Shown here: positions 49,322-58,311 of the stretch, one piece after another
Layout of the letters: each line of letters begins with the position of its first letter
How positions within the stretch are numbered: position 1 is the stretch's first letter
Assembly (NCBI GenBank): GCA_965248395.1
Contig: OZ252103.1
Coordinates: forward strand, 930,001-994,000
Origin: JAAXHH01 sp965248395
Lineage (GTDB): Bacteria > JAAXHH01
Length of the DNA: 64,000 bases
Reading direction: 5' to 3'
Notes under the pieces: generated by a model
Told to the model about the DNA's origin: nothing
What the model saw: only the letters and a program-made list of their open reading frames with translations
The model's database searches: none
Translations under genes and position numbers: made by a program

Positions 49322-50305
49322 ATGGCGAGGAAGCGTTTGAGAATCGGTTTAATCGGTTGCGGCGGAAACATGCGGGGCGCCCACGTGCCGCGAATCCAGG
49401 CGGATGGCGCTGTAGATCTTGCCGCGGTCGCGGACACTTCGGAAGAAGCCGCGTCGGCACTGATGAAGCGCTGGGGCGGCCAGGTGCCCTTCTATACCGA
49501 TTACCGGGATATGATTCATAACCACAGGCTCGACGCGGTGATGGTCAGTTCTCCCCATGCCATGCACTACGAGCAGGTGAAATACGCCCTTGATCACGAT
49601 CTGCACGCACTCGTAGAGAAGCCGCTCACCATTTCATCCAGCCATACCCGCGCGTTGATCGGCAAAGCGAAAGAAACCAACCGAATACTCCTGGTCAGTT
49701 ACCAGCGCAATTTCATGGCGCCCCACGTCTACGCAAGGGAACTGATCGCAAAGGGCGCCATCGGCGAACTGCGAGGCGTGGTGGCTTACGTCACGCAGAA
49801 CTGGGGCGGCGTGCGGGGATGGAGGCTCGATCCTGCCCTGTCGGGCGGGGGGATGTTTCTCGACACGGGCAGCCACCTCGTGGCCTCCACACTGTGGATT
49901 ACAGACCTGAAACCCCTCGAGGTGACCGCTTTCCTGGACCGGGTGGACAAGGACGTGGACATCAACATGGTAGTGGCCGTGCGGTTCGCCGGCGGCGCAT
50001 ACGGTACGCTGAACACCTTTGGAAACGCATCGCGCCATGACGAACGAATCGCGATCCACGGCAGCGAGGGAAGCGTGGTATTCCACCTGCACCAGTGGCA
50101 CGTCAAATCGGTCCTGTTGAACGATGAGCCGCTGAAGATCCCGGGAAGGATCCGGGAGGACACGCCGGATGCCGGGTTCTTTCGCATGATTCGTAACGGC
50201 GGGAGGGGGTACGAGCTTCCGCACTTCGCCCTTGCCGTATCCCAGGTCAGCGAAGCGGCATACCAGTCGGTCGAAGAGGGCAGGCCGGTCACCGTTGCCC
50301 GTTAG
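49322..50305 (+). CDS. Gfo/Idh/MocA family oxidoreductase
   Basis: A 327-residue NAD(P)-binding enzyme with glycine loop GLIGCGGNMRGAH, the VEKPL motif (about residues 97-101), and a second-domain block GGGMFLDTGSHLVASTLW. In this block the catalytic Asp/His pair of the family appears as DTGSH. It is followed 31 bp later by an SDR gene, repeating the oxidoreductase plus SDR pairing seen at 31.9-33.9 kb. The two pairs differ enough in sequence to rule out a recent duplication. Substrate unknown. Confidence 0.85.
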   Translation: MARKRLRIGLIGCGGNMRGAHVPRIQADGAVDLAAVADTSEEAASALMKRWGGQVPFYTDYRDMIHNHRLDAVMVSSPHAMHYEQVKYALDHDLHALVEKPLTISSSHTRALIGKAKETNRILLVSYQRNFMAPHVYARELIAKGAIGELRGVVAYVTQNWGGVRGWRLDPALSGGGMFLDTGSHLVASTLWITDLKPLEVTAFLDRVDKDVDINMVVAVRFAGGAYGTLNTFGNASRHDERIAIHGSEGSVVFHLHQWHVKSVLLNDEPLKIPGRIREDTPDAGFFRMIRNGGRGYELPHFALAVSQVSEAAYQSVEEGRPVTVAR

Positions 50306-50336
50306 TCCAACCGCAGTAATACCCCGGAGTCAGACC

Positions 50337-51128
50337 ATGAGCACACCCGGACGCCTGGTGGAGAAGAGGGCGATCGTTACCGGAGCGGGCAGCGGTATCG
50401 GCCGGGCCATTGCGCTGCGACTCGCGCGGGAAGGCGCCCACGTCGCCGCCGTGGATATCGACCGGGAAAGCGCCGAAGCGGCGGCCGCCCTGATCCGCGA
50501 CGGCGGGGGCACCGCCACGGCGTTGACGGTGGACCTGGTCCGGGTCGACTACATCGAACCCATGATCCAGGAGGCCGTTTCCAGCCTGGGCAGGCTGGAT
50601 ATCCTGGTCAACAACGCGGGTCGGGTGGAGATCAAGCCGTTTCTCGACCTCACCGAAACGGAATGGGACCAGACCATGGATCTCAACCTGAAGGGGACGT
50701 ATTTCTGCATGCAGGCGGGGGCGCGCCAGATGATCCGACAGGGAGACGGCGGCCGGATCATAAACATGTCCTCCATCTCGGGCCGGCGAGGGAGAGCCGA
50801 TTCGAGCGCCTATGCCGCCAGCAAGATGGGCATCATCAGCATCACGCAATCCGCGGCGCTGGCCCTCGCAGGTCATGGGATCCTGGTCAACGCGCTGTGT
50901 CCGGGCGTCGTGGCCACACCCATGTGGGATCATATCGACGAGGACCGCGCCCGCCTGTTCGGTTACGAAAGGGGAACGGCCCGCGCCAGGCTTGTTGAGA
51001 AGATCCCGCTCAAACGCGTCGCCCAGACTGAAGAGATCGCCGCCGCGGCCGCCTTCATCGCCTCTGAAGAAAACACGCTGATCACCGGCCAGGCGATCAA
51101 CGTCGACGGCGGCATGGAAATGAACTGA
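50337..51128 (+). CDS. Short-chain dehydrogenase/reductase
   Basis: A 263-residue classical SDR starting at the ATG at 50337; a longer frame opens inside the previous gene. Cofactor motif TGAGSGIG (15-22), Asp40 at the end of beta-2 (AVDID) suggesting NAD preference, NNAG (92-95), catalytic Ser145/146, Tyr159 and Lys163, and the C-terminal ITGQAINVDGGM block of glucose/3-oxoacyl-type dehydrogenases. Likely acts on the same pathway as the preceding oxidoreductase. Confidence 0.88.
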   Translation: MSTPGRLVEKRAIVTGAGSGIGRAIALRLAREGAHVAAVDIDRESAEAAAALIRDGGGTATALTVDLVRVDYIEPMIQEAVSSLGRLDILVNNAGRVEIKPFLDLTETEWDQTMDLNLKGTYFCMQAGARQMIRQGDGGRIINMSSISGRRGRADSSAYAASKMGIISITQSAALALAGHGILVNALCPGVVATPMWDHIDEDRARLFGYERGTARARLVEKIPLKRVAQTEEIAAAAAFIASEENTLITGQAINVDGGMEMN

Positions 51129-51179
51129 AAACCGATTCAGAGCCGGTCAAGGGCGCGTTCGAACCGATCGGGATTGACC

Positions 51180-51208
51180 TTGACAGGCTGCGAAGCCCGG
51201 CGTATACT
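51180..51208 (+). promoter_or_regulatory. Strong sigma-70-like promoter of kptA
   Basis: TTGACA (51180-51185), a 17-bp spacer and TATACT (51203-51208). The kptA ATG follows at 51277. Confidence 0.6.
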
Positions 51209-51276
51209 CGGTAGATTCCAAATCCGCATATTGATCAAGTTCATTGCACATCGCAGGCATAGGAAAGACCCTCCAA

Positions 51277-51879
51277 ATGGACGAAAGAAAACGTGAACGA
51301 CTAAGCAAGCTGCTCTCCCTCATCCTCCGGCACAAACCCGACCAGTTTTCCATAACCCTTGATGAGCGGGGATACGCTCGAATTGACGATATCGTCGAAG
51401 CCGCCCGCGAAAAGTTTGACGATTTGAATCGGGATGAAATCTTGGAGATCACCAACGGTGCCGAGAAAAGAAGGTTCGAGGTGGAAGAGGACCGAATTCG
51501 CGCACGTTACGGACACAGTTTTCCCATCGACCTGGGTCTTTCTCCTATAGATCCTCCCGAGTTTCTCTACTACGCGACGGTACCCGACAGGGCGTCGGTC
51601 ATCACCAGCGGCGGACTGAATCCGAGCGACCGGCAATACGTCCATTTGTCCCTGTCCGAGGATATCGCGACGCAGGTAGCCAGGAACCAGACGGATTTTC
51701 CCGTCGTGTTCCGGATCAAGGCCCAGGAGGCTACCGAGTCCGGCATCGATTTTTACGATCGCTCCCCCGTAATCCTAACGACGGGCGTCCCCTCTGAATT
51801 CATCGACGTGATGGAGGGATCCGAGGCTCCTCCCGCCGTGTTTGGCCGGCGGAAGCGAAAGGCCCCTTCGCGCAGATAG
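51277..51879 (+). CDS. kptA: RNA 2'-phosphotransferase (KptA/Tpt1 family)
   Basis: KptA/Tpt1 moves a 2'-phosphate from RNA to NAD+, releasing ADP-ribose 1'',2''-cyclic phosphate. The 200-residue protein has the N-terminal winged helix SKLLSLILRHKPDQFSITLDERGYARIDDIV, the linker EEDRIRARYGHSF with the conserved Arg and GHS, and the ADP-ribosyl-transferase lobe (FLYYATVP, GLNPSDRQYVHLS, VVFRIKA). All four signature Arg/His/Arg/Arg positions seem to be present. In yeast it finishes tRNA splicing; its role in bacteria without such splicing is unsettled. A TTG 33 nt upstream is a weaker start. The next gene begins 1 bp after its stop. Confidence 0.88.
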   Translation: MDERKRERLSKLLSLILRHKPDQFSITLDERGYARIDDIVEAAREKFDDLNRDEILEITNGAEKRRFEVEEDRIRARYGHSFPIDLGLSPIDPPEFLYYATVPDRASVITSGGLNPSDRQYVHLSLSEDIATQVARNQTDFPVVFRIKAQEATESGIDFYDRSPVILTTGVPSEFIDVMEGSEAPPAVFGRRKRKAPSRR

Positions 51880-51880
51880 C

Positions 51881-52996
51881 ATGCGCCGCTTCGTCATTCC
51901 CCTCTTCGGCCTGCTGCTCGCCATCAGTCTGCTGCTCTTCGACCTGACCATACTGTGGTCGGGCCGTACGGCCATACGCCCCGTGATGCAGAAAGGGGTC
52001 GTCCTGGGTATATTCAAAGCCTCGGAGGGGATGTCCCATTACCAGGCCTCCCTGGAAGAGATCGCGGCCCTGGGCGCTTCCCACCTTTCCGTGCCTGTTT
52101 TCTTCCTGCAGGATTCCGTTCATTCCACTACCCACTTTTCCCGCCCGTCGGACGGCGCCACGCCGGAACAGCATGATCGCGTGGTCCGGGAGGTCATCGA
52201 TTACGGTCACCGGCTGGGATTGAAAGTCCTGCTGACGCCCATCGTAAACATCGATCGTCCCGGTAGAAAGGAGTGGCGCGGGACTATATCTCCCGGCAAC
52301 TGGGACGCCTGGTTTGAAAGTTACCGCGGTTTCATCCGTCATTACGCCGTGCTGGCCGCGGAAATGGACGTGGAGTACCTGAGCGTGGGCACTGAACTCG
52401 TGTCTGCCGAGGGATTTACCGAGCGTTGGCGGGAGATCATCGCCGAAGTGCGGGGAATTTACCCGGGACAGCTCACCTATTCGGCGAACTGGGACCAGCA
52501 AGATCATGTCGGTTTCTGGGACGACCTCGACTACCTGGGTATTTCGGCGTACTTCGAGTTGGCGGAATCGACGGATCCCACCGTGGAAGAACTGGTCTCC
52601 GCCTGGAGGCCGGTCAAGGAACGGTTGCGCCGGTGGCAGTCCCGGTGGAACAAACCCCTGTTATTCACGGAGATCGGCTACATGAGCCAGTCCGGTGTCG
52701 CGGGGCATCCCTGGAATTACGTGTCGGAGGAACCCCTGGACCTGGAGGCACAGCGGAGATGCTACGAGGCATTGCGACTGGCATGGGAAGGCGAAGACCG
52801 GTTTGCCGGCCTGTACCTTTGGATCTGGGAACCGGACAAACTGGGCATGGCGGACAGGGGTTACAATTTTGCCGGGAAACCGGCGGAAGGGGTCGTTCGC
52901 GACTGGTACCGCAGTCTTCCGGATAATGCGAATGTCCTAGATTACGCCGTCAACGGAATGGAACGGTTTCTGCGGACCCTTCGGCAGGGAATGTGA
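51881..52996 (+). CDS. Membrane-anchored GH113-like TIM-barrel glycoside hydrolase
   Basis: The 371-residue protein starts at the ATG at 51881, 1 bp after kptA, and opens with an uncleaved-looking signal or anchor (RRFVIPLFGLLLAISLLLF). The barrel resembles GH113 enzymes: VLGIFKASEGMSHYQASLEEIAALGASHLSV, VLLTPIVNID, EYLSVGTEL with a likely acid/base Glu, YSANWDQ, DYLGISAYFEL and LLFTEIGYMSQ with the likely nucleophile Glu. GH113 members are beta-mannanases or related exo-enzymes. The protein probably acts in the periplasm. The 3' end overlaps the read-through tail of the convergent potassium channel gene by 47 bp. Confidence 0.75.
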   Translation: MRRFVIPLFGLLLAISLLLFDLTILWSGRTAIRPVMQKGVVLGIFKASEGMSHYQASLEEIAALGASHLSVPVFFLQDSVHSTTHFSRPSDGATPEQHDRVVREVIDYGHRLGLKVLLTPIVNIDRPGRKEWRGTISPGNWDAWFESYRGFIRHYAVLAAEMDVEYLSVGTELVSAEGFTERWREIIAEVRGIYPGQLTYSANWDQQDHVGFWDDLDYLGISAYFELAESTDPTVEELVSAWRPVKERLRRWQSRWNKPLLFTEIGYMSQSGVAGHPWNYVSEEPLDLEAQRRCYEALRLAWEGEDRFAGLYLWIWEPDKLGMADRGYNFAGKPAEGVVRDWYRSLPDNANVLDYAVNGMERFLRTLRQGM

Positions 52997-53954
52997 CGGC
53001 GTCACGAATCCCGTAACCTATACATGGTAGTTTTACGAACCATGCGCCCGGTGGGGGTTGCGGACGACGCCGGAGGGATTGCCTGTCTTTACCAGTTTTT
53101 CCACGTCGTCCTGGCTTCCCATGACGATCAGGCACGGTAGATCCTGCGAGTCCCGAGGCCGGTTCGATCTCGATCTGCTCCAGTTCCAGATCGAGCTCTT
53201 CCGCCATCGACGCCAGTTCGATGAAATCGGCCACGGCCGGCTTGAGCAGCATCTGCGCCATCTGTCTCGATCCTGAAATGACAGGCGAAACCACCTTGTC
53301 CGCGCCCGCACGGGTCAACCGGGGGATGACAGAGGCCTCGTTTGCGCGTGCCACGATATAAATCTCAGGGTTTAAATCACGCGCCGTCAGGGTGATGTAC
53401 AGGTTTTCCGGATCTGAAGATACGGCGCACACGACGCCCCTTGCCCGTTCGATCCCCGCCGTCTTCAGCACTTCCTCGTTGGTTGCGTCGCCATTCAGAA
53501 TGCGATATCCGTCAGACTCGATCGGGTCTGCCTTGTCCTCGGTCTCAATGAGTACGCAGTCCAGGTCGCGGGCGGCGATTTCCTGTCCGATTCTTCGACC
53601 GACGCGCCCCGCGCCGCAGACGATGTAGTGGTCCTTCAGTACTTGCAGTTCTTTCATGAGGCGTCGTTTCCCCAGCGAGTGGACGATTTCGAGTGACACG
53701 ACCGACTGTACAGCGACGGATAGGGCGTAACCCAGCGTACCGACACCCACGACAATCAGGAGCGTGCCGAAGTAACGGCCGTTTTCGGTCAGATCCGCCG
53801 GTTCGGTGTAACCGATGGTCGTGATGGTTATAAGGGTGAAGTAGAAACTTTCAAACCAGGACCATTCCGTCAGCAGCTTGAAACCGAGGGTTCCGAATCC
53901 CAGGATAATGACGATCGCTACGGAAGCCCCTATGAGTTTGTTTCTGGGAGTCAT
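52950..53954 (-). CDS. Potassium channel family protein with RCK (TrkA-N) domain and frameshifted, truncated C-terminus
   Basis: Residues 8-25 and 62-85 are membrane helices flanking a pore with the selectivity filter TIGY (46-49). Residues 107-230 form a TrkA-N RCK domain (YIVCGAGRVGRRIGQEIA, the acidic IETEDK end of beta-2, and the GDATNEE loop), which binds nucleotide and gates the channel. After IEIEPASGLAG (near residue 271) the frame turns into an Arg/Gly/Pro-rich tail with no homology. In another frame of the same strand, the codons between about 53140 and 53033 read LIVMGSQDDVEKLVKTG, the end of a normal RCK_C domain. Thus most of RCK_C is deleted and the rest is out of frame. The stop then falls inside the neighbouring gene. 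Confidence 0.75.
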   Translation of the reverse strand: MTPRNKLIGASVAIVIILGFGTLGFKLLTEWSWFESFYFTLITITTIGYTEPADLTENGRYFGTLLIVVGVGTLGYALSVAVQSVVSLEIVHSLGKRRLMKELQVLKDHYIVCGAGRVGRRIGQEIAARDLDCVLIETEDKADPIESDGYRILNGDATNEEVLKTAGIERARGVVCAVSSDPENLYITLTARDLNPEIYIVARANEASVIPRLTRAGADKVVSPVISGSRQMAQMLLKPAVADFIELASMAEELDLELEQIEIEPASGLAGSTVPDRHGKPGRRGKTGKDRQSLRRRPQPPPGAWFVKLPCIGYGIRDAVTFPAEGSAETVPFR

Positions 53955-53967
53955 GAAATAGAACAGT

Positions 53968-55968
53968 TTAACCGGGCACGGGTGCCAGGTGACCGCCGTA
54001 ACCGAGGGTTTCGGCGTCCTGGTACAGACGATCGAGCACCCTGGACCTGACTTCTTCGAACAGGTCCCTGGTCAGAAAATGCACGCCGGGCAGGTCGCCC
54101 TTGGGTTGACCCACGAAGATGTCGGCCGGCATGTCGTACTCGGCCGCCGTGATGCCCTGTTTCTGCTCGAGGGCAAAGCCCAGCACATGGGCACGGTAGG
54201 TGGCGTCCAGCACCCTTTCGCCCGTGAACGGTACGCCGAAAACCGACTCTATCCCCTCGCTTACCTGGTCCGGCGGGGCCATGGTGAACAGGCATCCGCC
54301 ATGGAGGTCCTTGTTCACCATCTTCCAGCCTTCCTCGGTGATATTGTGGACCCAATAGTCGGCCGAATCAGGCTTGCAGTCCGGGTCCATCACGTACAGG
54401 AGGAAGGTACGCATGGACATGTGTCCGCCGGCAACGGCAAAGGGGTAACCCGGATTGGTCTGTCCGAGGTAGGCGGAGAACTCGACCCCCTTGGAGTGCA
54501 TGGCGAACGCCTGGCCTCCGATTTCTTCGGCGATCATCCGGACACCCTTGCCGTAGAGGGGTTCGCGGCCGTAGGCGATATCTTCCTTGAGACGGCGCGC
54601 GCCTTCCACGTCCCCGAAGGTAACGCCGCCCGCGACGGTACCGTTACCCCGGGAATTGTAATCCATCAGGAAGGACAGGACGACGTTGACCGAAATGGTA
54701 TCGAACCCCAGATCATCGTCGAGCCGGGCGAGTTCCAGGTTGGCGAGGGGATCGAGGATGCCGAGATTGGCGCCGGACAGTTCCATGGGTTCGAATTCGA
54801 ACCGGCCGAGATACTCACCATGGTTTTTTCGAGCCTGTCGCCAATCGGGATCCTTGCCGCCTTCAGGTACGTCGTAGAAGTCCTGGTGGCAGGTGATCTG
54901 GCAACCGAAGCAGCTCTTGTCGATGACGATGAAATCGTCCGATTCCCGCATGGTCTCCAGGTGTACGGGTTCGGCCACGTTCTCGCCGGGAGGCGCGAAA
55001 TTCTTGAAGGGAAGCACACCGAACCCGTCGAGGATCTTGCTGTTTTTTCCGGTGCCGCCCAGTCCTTCGCGGTTGTGCGGATGGCGGTATCCCCGGCTCT
55101 GTTCGCCCCGTCCGATCTCGTTGTTGATGGCCTTCAGCCGGTCGTCGCCCTTTTTATAGTAGTCCTTCGGGGCCTCGGCGACGATGCCAATGATATTCTT
55201 GGACCCGAGCACCGACCCCATGCCGAGCCGCCCGGCGAACCGCCATTTGTCCTCCCCGCTCATCAGCTGTTCCTGCGTCGTACCCACCACGGCGGCGTAC
55301 CAGACCGTTTCCCAGTGCTCACCGGCCGGGCCGATCACGGCAAAATGAGCCGGGTACTTCTTGTTGGCGGAATCATTGAAGCAGTCGTTCAGGTATACCA
55401 TCTTTTCCCGGACGCGCGCGCCGACCAGGTGTTCTGGAGCATCGATAAGGGATAGATCTGGGCCGCCATCCGTCTGTTTGATTACCAGGATGCTTGGCCC
55501 TCCGGCGCGTCCGGTAAGAATCAGATCGCCGATACCGGTATATGAGAACTTGCGGCCGAAACTGCCGCTCATGGCCGACCACACGGGCATGGGCATGCCC
55601 GATCGGGTGCGCTTTAACGGAGAAAAGCCCGAAAAGTACGCCCGCAATCCGGTCATGAACTGCGTGCCGGTGAAGCAACCGGAATTGATGACCAGCGGGG
55701 CATCCGGTGCGAAGGGATCGCTCACGTCATAATCGGAGAGGATCTTGAAGGACCGGCCGATACCTCCCAGGAAGTCCATGTCGTCTTCAACCTGGAGTTC
55801 TTCATTGCCCGTCTCGCGTCCTTCGGACAGGTCATATTCGATGCGCGTATAATGGAAATCGGTCACGTCTCCTGGCGTGACGGTCCCTGGCTTCAGCACG
55901 ATATCCCCCTCGCTATTGGGTTCTTTTCCTGTACTTATATCATCGGTTTGGAGTTCGAAAGGTACCAC
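53968..55968 (-). CDS. Aldehyde ferredoxin oxidoreductase family protein (tungsten/molybdenum bis-pterin enzyme)
   Basis: The 666-residue protein matches the AOR family, which oxidises aldehydes (or reduces acids) with a W- or Mo-bis-pyranopterin and passes electrons to ferredoxin. The 4Fe-4S ligands are all present: Cys353-x2-Cys356-x3-Cys360 (CFGCQITC) and Cys559 (HGGCLF), exactly 206 residues after the first, as in the Pyrococcus enzyme. N-terminal blocks GGIGRSFKIL and TGIGDLILTGRAGGP and the DDDLGFDTISV segment bind the cofactor. Start is the GTG at 55968; the first 35 residues are unusual and a later start is possible. Its partner may be the ferredoxin at 4.4 kb. No tungsten or pterin genes are seen here. 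Confidence 0.85.
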   Translation of the reverse strand: MVPFELQTDDISTGKEPNSEGDIVLKPGTVTPGDVTDFHYTRIEYDLSEGRETGNEELQVEDDMDFLGGIGRSFKILSDYDVSDPFAPDAPLVINSGCFTGTQFMTGLRAYFSGFSPLKRTRSGMPMPVWSAMSGSFGRKFSYTGIGDLILTGRAGGPSILVIKQTDGGPDLSLIDAPEHLVGARVREKMVYLNDCFNDSANKKYPAHFAVIGPAGEHWETVWYAAVVGTTQEQLMSGEDKWRFAGRLGMGSVLGSKNIIGIVAEAPKDYYKKGDDRLKAINNEIGRGEQSRGYRHPHNREGLGGTGKNSKILDGFGVLPFKNFAPPGENVAEPVHLETMRESDDFIVIDKSCFGCQITCHQDFYDVPEGGKDPDWRQARKNHGEYLGRFEFEPMELSGANLGILDPLANLELARLDDDLGFDTISVNVVLSFLMDYNSRGNGTVAGGVTFGDVEGARRLKEDIAYGREPLYGKGVRMIAEEIGGQAFAMHSKGVEFSAYLGQTNPGYPFAVAGGHMSMRTFLLYVMDPDCKPDSADYWVHNITEEGWKMVNKDLHGGCLFTMAPPDQVSEGIESVFGVPFTGERVLDATYRAHVLGFALEQKQGITAAEYDMPADIFVGQPKGDLPGVHFLTRDLFEEVRSRVLDRLYQDAETLGYGGHLAPVPG

Positions 55969-56049
55969 GCTTGATAGTCATGCGGTTCCGTATAATATAC
56001 AGGTTTGCACGGATGAAAAAAGCAAATATCCCGGCGGGACAATGCGAGG

Positions 56050-56078
56050 TTGACATTTGCCCCGTGTTTCGTTAAGAA
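56050..56078 (+). promoter_or_regulatory. Promoter of the PhyH gene at 56125
   Basis: TTGACA (56050-56055), a 17-bp spacer and TAAGAA (56073-56078), in the 156-bp gap divergent from the AOR gene. Confidence 0.45.
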
Positions 56079-56124
56079 TAACTCAAAATCGCAACCCCGA
56101 ACCCCCGTGCAGTCGAGGCCATCG

Positions 56125-57048
56125 ATGACAAACCTTTCCCAGCAGACCGAACCCGCGATCGAGGTCCCCGAGATCGTGGATGATGAACAGATCCAGTTCT
56201 TCGTGGACAACGGTTATCTCGTCGTACCCGACCTGATGAGCAGCGAGGAACTGCAGGAACTGAAGGACGACCTGGTCGACGTGGCCCGCGGCAAGTACCC
56301 CTGCCGGGGACTCGACCCGCCAAAGCCCGACGACACCGACGAAGACGTGCTGCAGCGTATCCTGTGTATTCATCAGCCGCATTTCGTCAGTTCCGTAATC
56401 GAGAAGTACGTGCGCCATCCCAGGATCTGCGGCGTACTGAGCCAGATCACCGCGGCTCACCTGCCTCACTGGGACGGGAGCGTCAAGTGCATGCAGTCCA
56501 TGTACTTCGTCAAGCCGCCCCGGTTCCAGGGACAGGCCTGGCACCAGGACGAGATCTTCATCCCCACGCGCGACCGGTCCCTGATTGGCGCGTGGATCGC
56601 CGTGGACGACGCCACGATCGAGAACGGTTGCCTCTACGTTGTTCCCGGTTCCCATCGCAACGGCTATCTTTATCCCCAGCGTCAGCACGAGAATCCCGAC
56701 GAGTTCGACTTCGCCCCGGAGAGCTACGGTTTCGACGAGTCCGTGGAAGTGCCGGTCGAGGTCCGCGCCGGCGCCCTGGTGTTCTTCAACGGCTACCTCC
56801 TGCATCGTTCCTACAAGAACCGGAGCGACCAGCCGCGCCGCGTGCTGGTCAACCACTACTGCAACGCATGGAGCCTGCTGCCATGGGGTATCGAAGAGGG
56901 CGAGCGGCCCGCCACGGCCGACCGGCGCACGATCGTTCCGGTCTCGGGCACCGACCCCTATGCGTGGAAAGGCTACGAACCTCCTCAGAAATCGATCTGG
57001 ATCCGCAACTGCAAGGCCGCCGACGAGATGAGGGAGGGCGAGCACTAG
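56125..57048 (+). CDS. Phytanoyl-CoA dioxygenase (PhyH) family protein
   Basis: The 307-residue Fe(II)/2-oxoglutarate oxygenase begins at the ATG at 56125; the frame upstream to 56050 runs through the promoter. Iron ligands are His140 and Asp142 (AWHQDEIF) and a distal His in GYLLHRSYKNRS, whose Arg likely binds 2-oxoglutarate. It shares only the fold motifs with the PhyH protein at 39.7-40.5 kb. The C-terminal segment WSLLPWGIEEGERP is typical of bacterial ectoine-hydroxylase-like relatives. Substrate unknown. It is the last chromosomal gene before the IS5 insertion. Confidence 0.85.
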   Translation: MTNLSQQTEPAIEVPEIVDDEQIQFFVDNGYLVVPDLMSSEELQELKDDLVDVARGKYPCRGLDPPKPDDTDEDVLQRILCIHQPHFVSSVIEKYVRHPRICGVLSQITAAHLPHWDGSVKCMQSMYFVKPPRFQGQAWHQDEIFIPTRDRSLIGAWIAVDDATIENGCLYVVPGSHRNGYLYPQRQHENPDEFDFAPESYGFDESVEVPVEVRAGALVFFNGYLLHRSYKNRSDQPRRVLVNHYCNAWSLLPWGIEEGERPATADRRTIVPVSGTDPYAWKGYEPPQKSIWIRNCKAADEMREGEH

Positions 57049-57079
57049 AGGCCGACAGATTAGTCCATAAGTTACCTTA

Positions 57080-58311
57080 GGAACCTCTGATCAAGTTTCT
57101 GGCATTGCATTTATAAATGAAGTACTATGCAATCGTTCCAAGTCCACTATTTTGCAGCGCAGTCTCACCGAACAAGCTGAAACGGGGTAGCCGTCCATGA
57201 AACAGCGTAGCTTTTCCGACATGGCCTACGATCAGAAGAAGAAAAAGACGCGCAAGGAACGCTTTCTGGGCGAGATGGACGCGGTATTGCCCTGGCCGGT
57301 CCTGCTCGCGCCAGTTCTGGAGCATTATCCGAAAGCGGGCAACGGCCGTCGTCCCATCGGGGCTTCGGTGATGCTGCGGATCTATTTCATGCAGCAATGG
57401 TACGGTCTTAGCGACCCGGCGATGGAAGACAGCCTCTACGACGTAGAATCGATGCGCCGCTTCGCCGGCGTGGATCTGAACGGCGTGCCGGACGAGACGA
57501 CGATCTGCAAGTTCCGACACTTTCTGGAGGCGCACGGCCTGACCGAAACATTGTTTCGCAATACGAAGCGCTACCTTTCCGATCGGGGGATGATGATCAG
57601 CGAAGGCACGATCGTGGACGCCACGATCATCCATGCGCCGGCGTCGACGAAGAACAAGGATCGGAAAAGGGACCCCGAGATGGCCAGCACGAAGAAGGGC
57701 AACACCTTTCACTTCGGCATGAAGGCCCACGTGGGCAGCGATCCCAAGGGGCGGGTGCACAGTGTGGCGACCACCCCCGCCTCGGTGCATGACTCCCAGG
57801 TGATGGAGGCTTGTCTGCATGGAAAGGAGAAGGCCATCTATGGCGACAAGACCTATGCGGACGACAAGCGAAGGCAAAAGGCCCAGTCCGAAGGCGTTAC
57901 CTGGCGGGTGCACCGCAAAGCAAAACGCGGCAGGCGCCTTACCTGCGCGGACCGGTCGTTCAACCGCAAGAGCAATCGCGTAAGGGCCAGGGTCGAACAT
58001 CCCTTTGGGATCATCAAGCACCTGTGGGGCTATCGCAAGGTAAGATATCGAGGCTTGGCCAAGAACACCGCCCAGCTCTTCACCCTGTTCGCCCTGGCCA
58101 ACTTCTATATGGCGCGGCGCGAACTGGTCGCCACATAGGGACCGGTGCGTCCAAACCGGACGTAACAGGGCAAAACGGCTCAAAAGGACCGCATCCTGAG
58201 CCCCAATGCCCCGTCTAAACCCGTTAATCGGCTTCGCTTTCATCAGAAACGTCCGTTGTATCGACTCATATCATTCCACCCGATCGTATAGTCGGGTTGA
58301 TCAGAGCTTCC
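57080..58311 (+). mobile_element. Complete IS5-family insertion sequence with CTTA target duplication
   Basis: The left inverted repeat starts GGAACCTCTGATCAA (57080-57094). The right end read inward is GGAAGCTCTGATCAA (58311-58297), 14 of 15 identical. CTTA flanks the element on both sides (57076-57079 and 58312-58315), a perfect 4-bp target duplication. The length is 1,232 bp with one transposase gene. Clean repeats and duplication point to a recent, intact insertion. Confidence 0.9.
57197..58138 (+). CDS. IS5 family transposase
   Basis: The 313-residue DDE transposase has the IS5-subgroup N-terminus (SFSDMAYDQKKKKTRKERFLGEMD, MLRIYFMQQWYGLSDPAMEDSLYD), first catalytic Asp in GTIVDATIIHAP, second in YGDKTYADD, and Glu in RARVEHPFG with the downstream YRKVRYRG signature. 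The frame is complete, so the element may be mobile. It lies between the inverted repeats at 57080 and 58311. Confidence 0.95.
   Translation: MKQRSFSDMAYDQKKKKTRKERFLGEMDAVLPWPVLLAPVLEHYPKAGNGRRPIGASVMLRIYFMQQWYGLSDPAMEDSLYDVESMRRFAGVDLNGVPDETTICKFRHFLEAHGLTETLFRNTKRYLSDRGMMISEGTIVDATIIHAPASTKNKDRKRDPEMASTKKGNTFHFGMKAHVGSDPKGRVHSVATTPASVHDSQVMEACLHGKEKAIYGDKTYADDKRRQKAQSEGVTWRVHRKAKRGRRLTCADRSFNRKSNRVRARVEHPFGIIKHLWGYRKVRYRGLAKNTAQLFTLFALANFYMARRELVAT

Noticed and set aside
58139..58254. An earlier IS5 right end at 58241-58254 (partly matching the left repeat).
   Set aside because: The copy at 58297-58311 matches 14 of 15 bases and is flanked by the CTTA duplication, so it is the true end.
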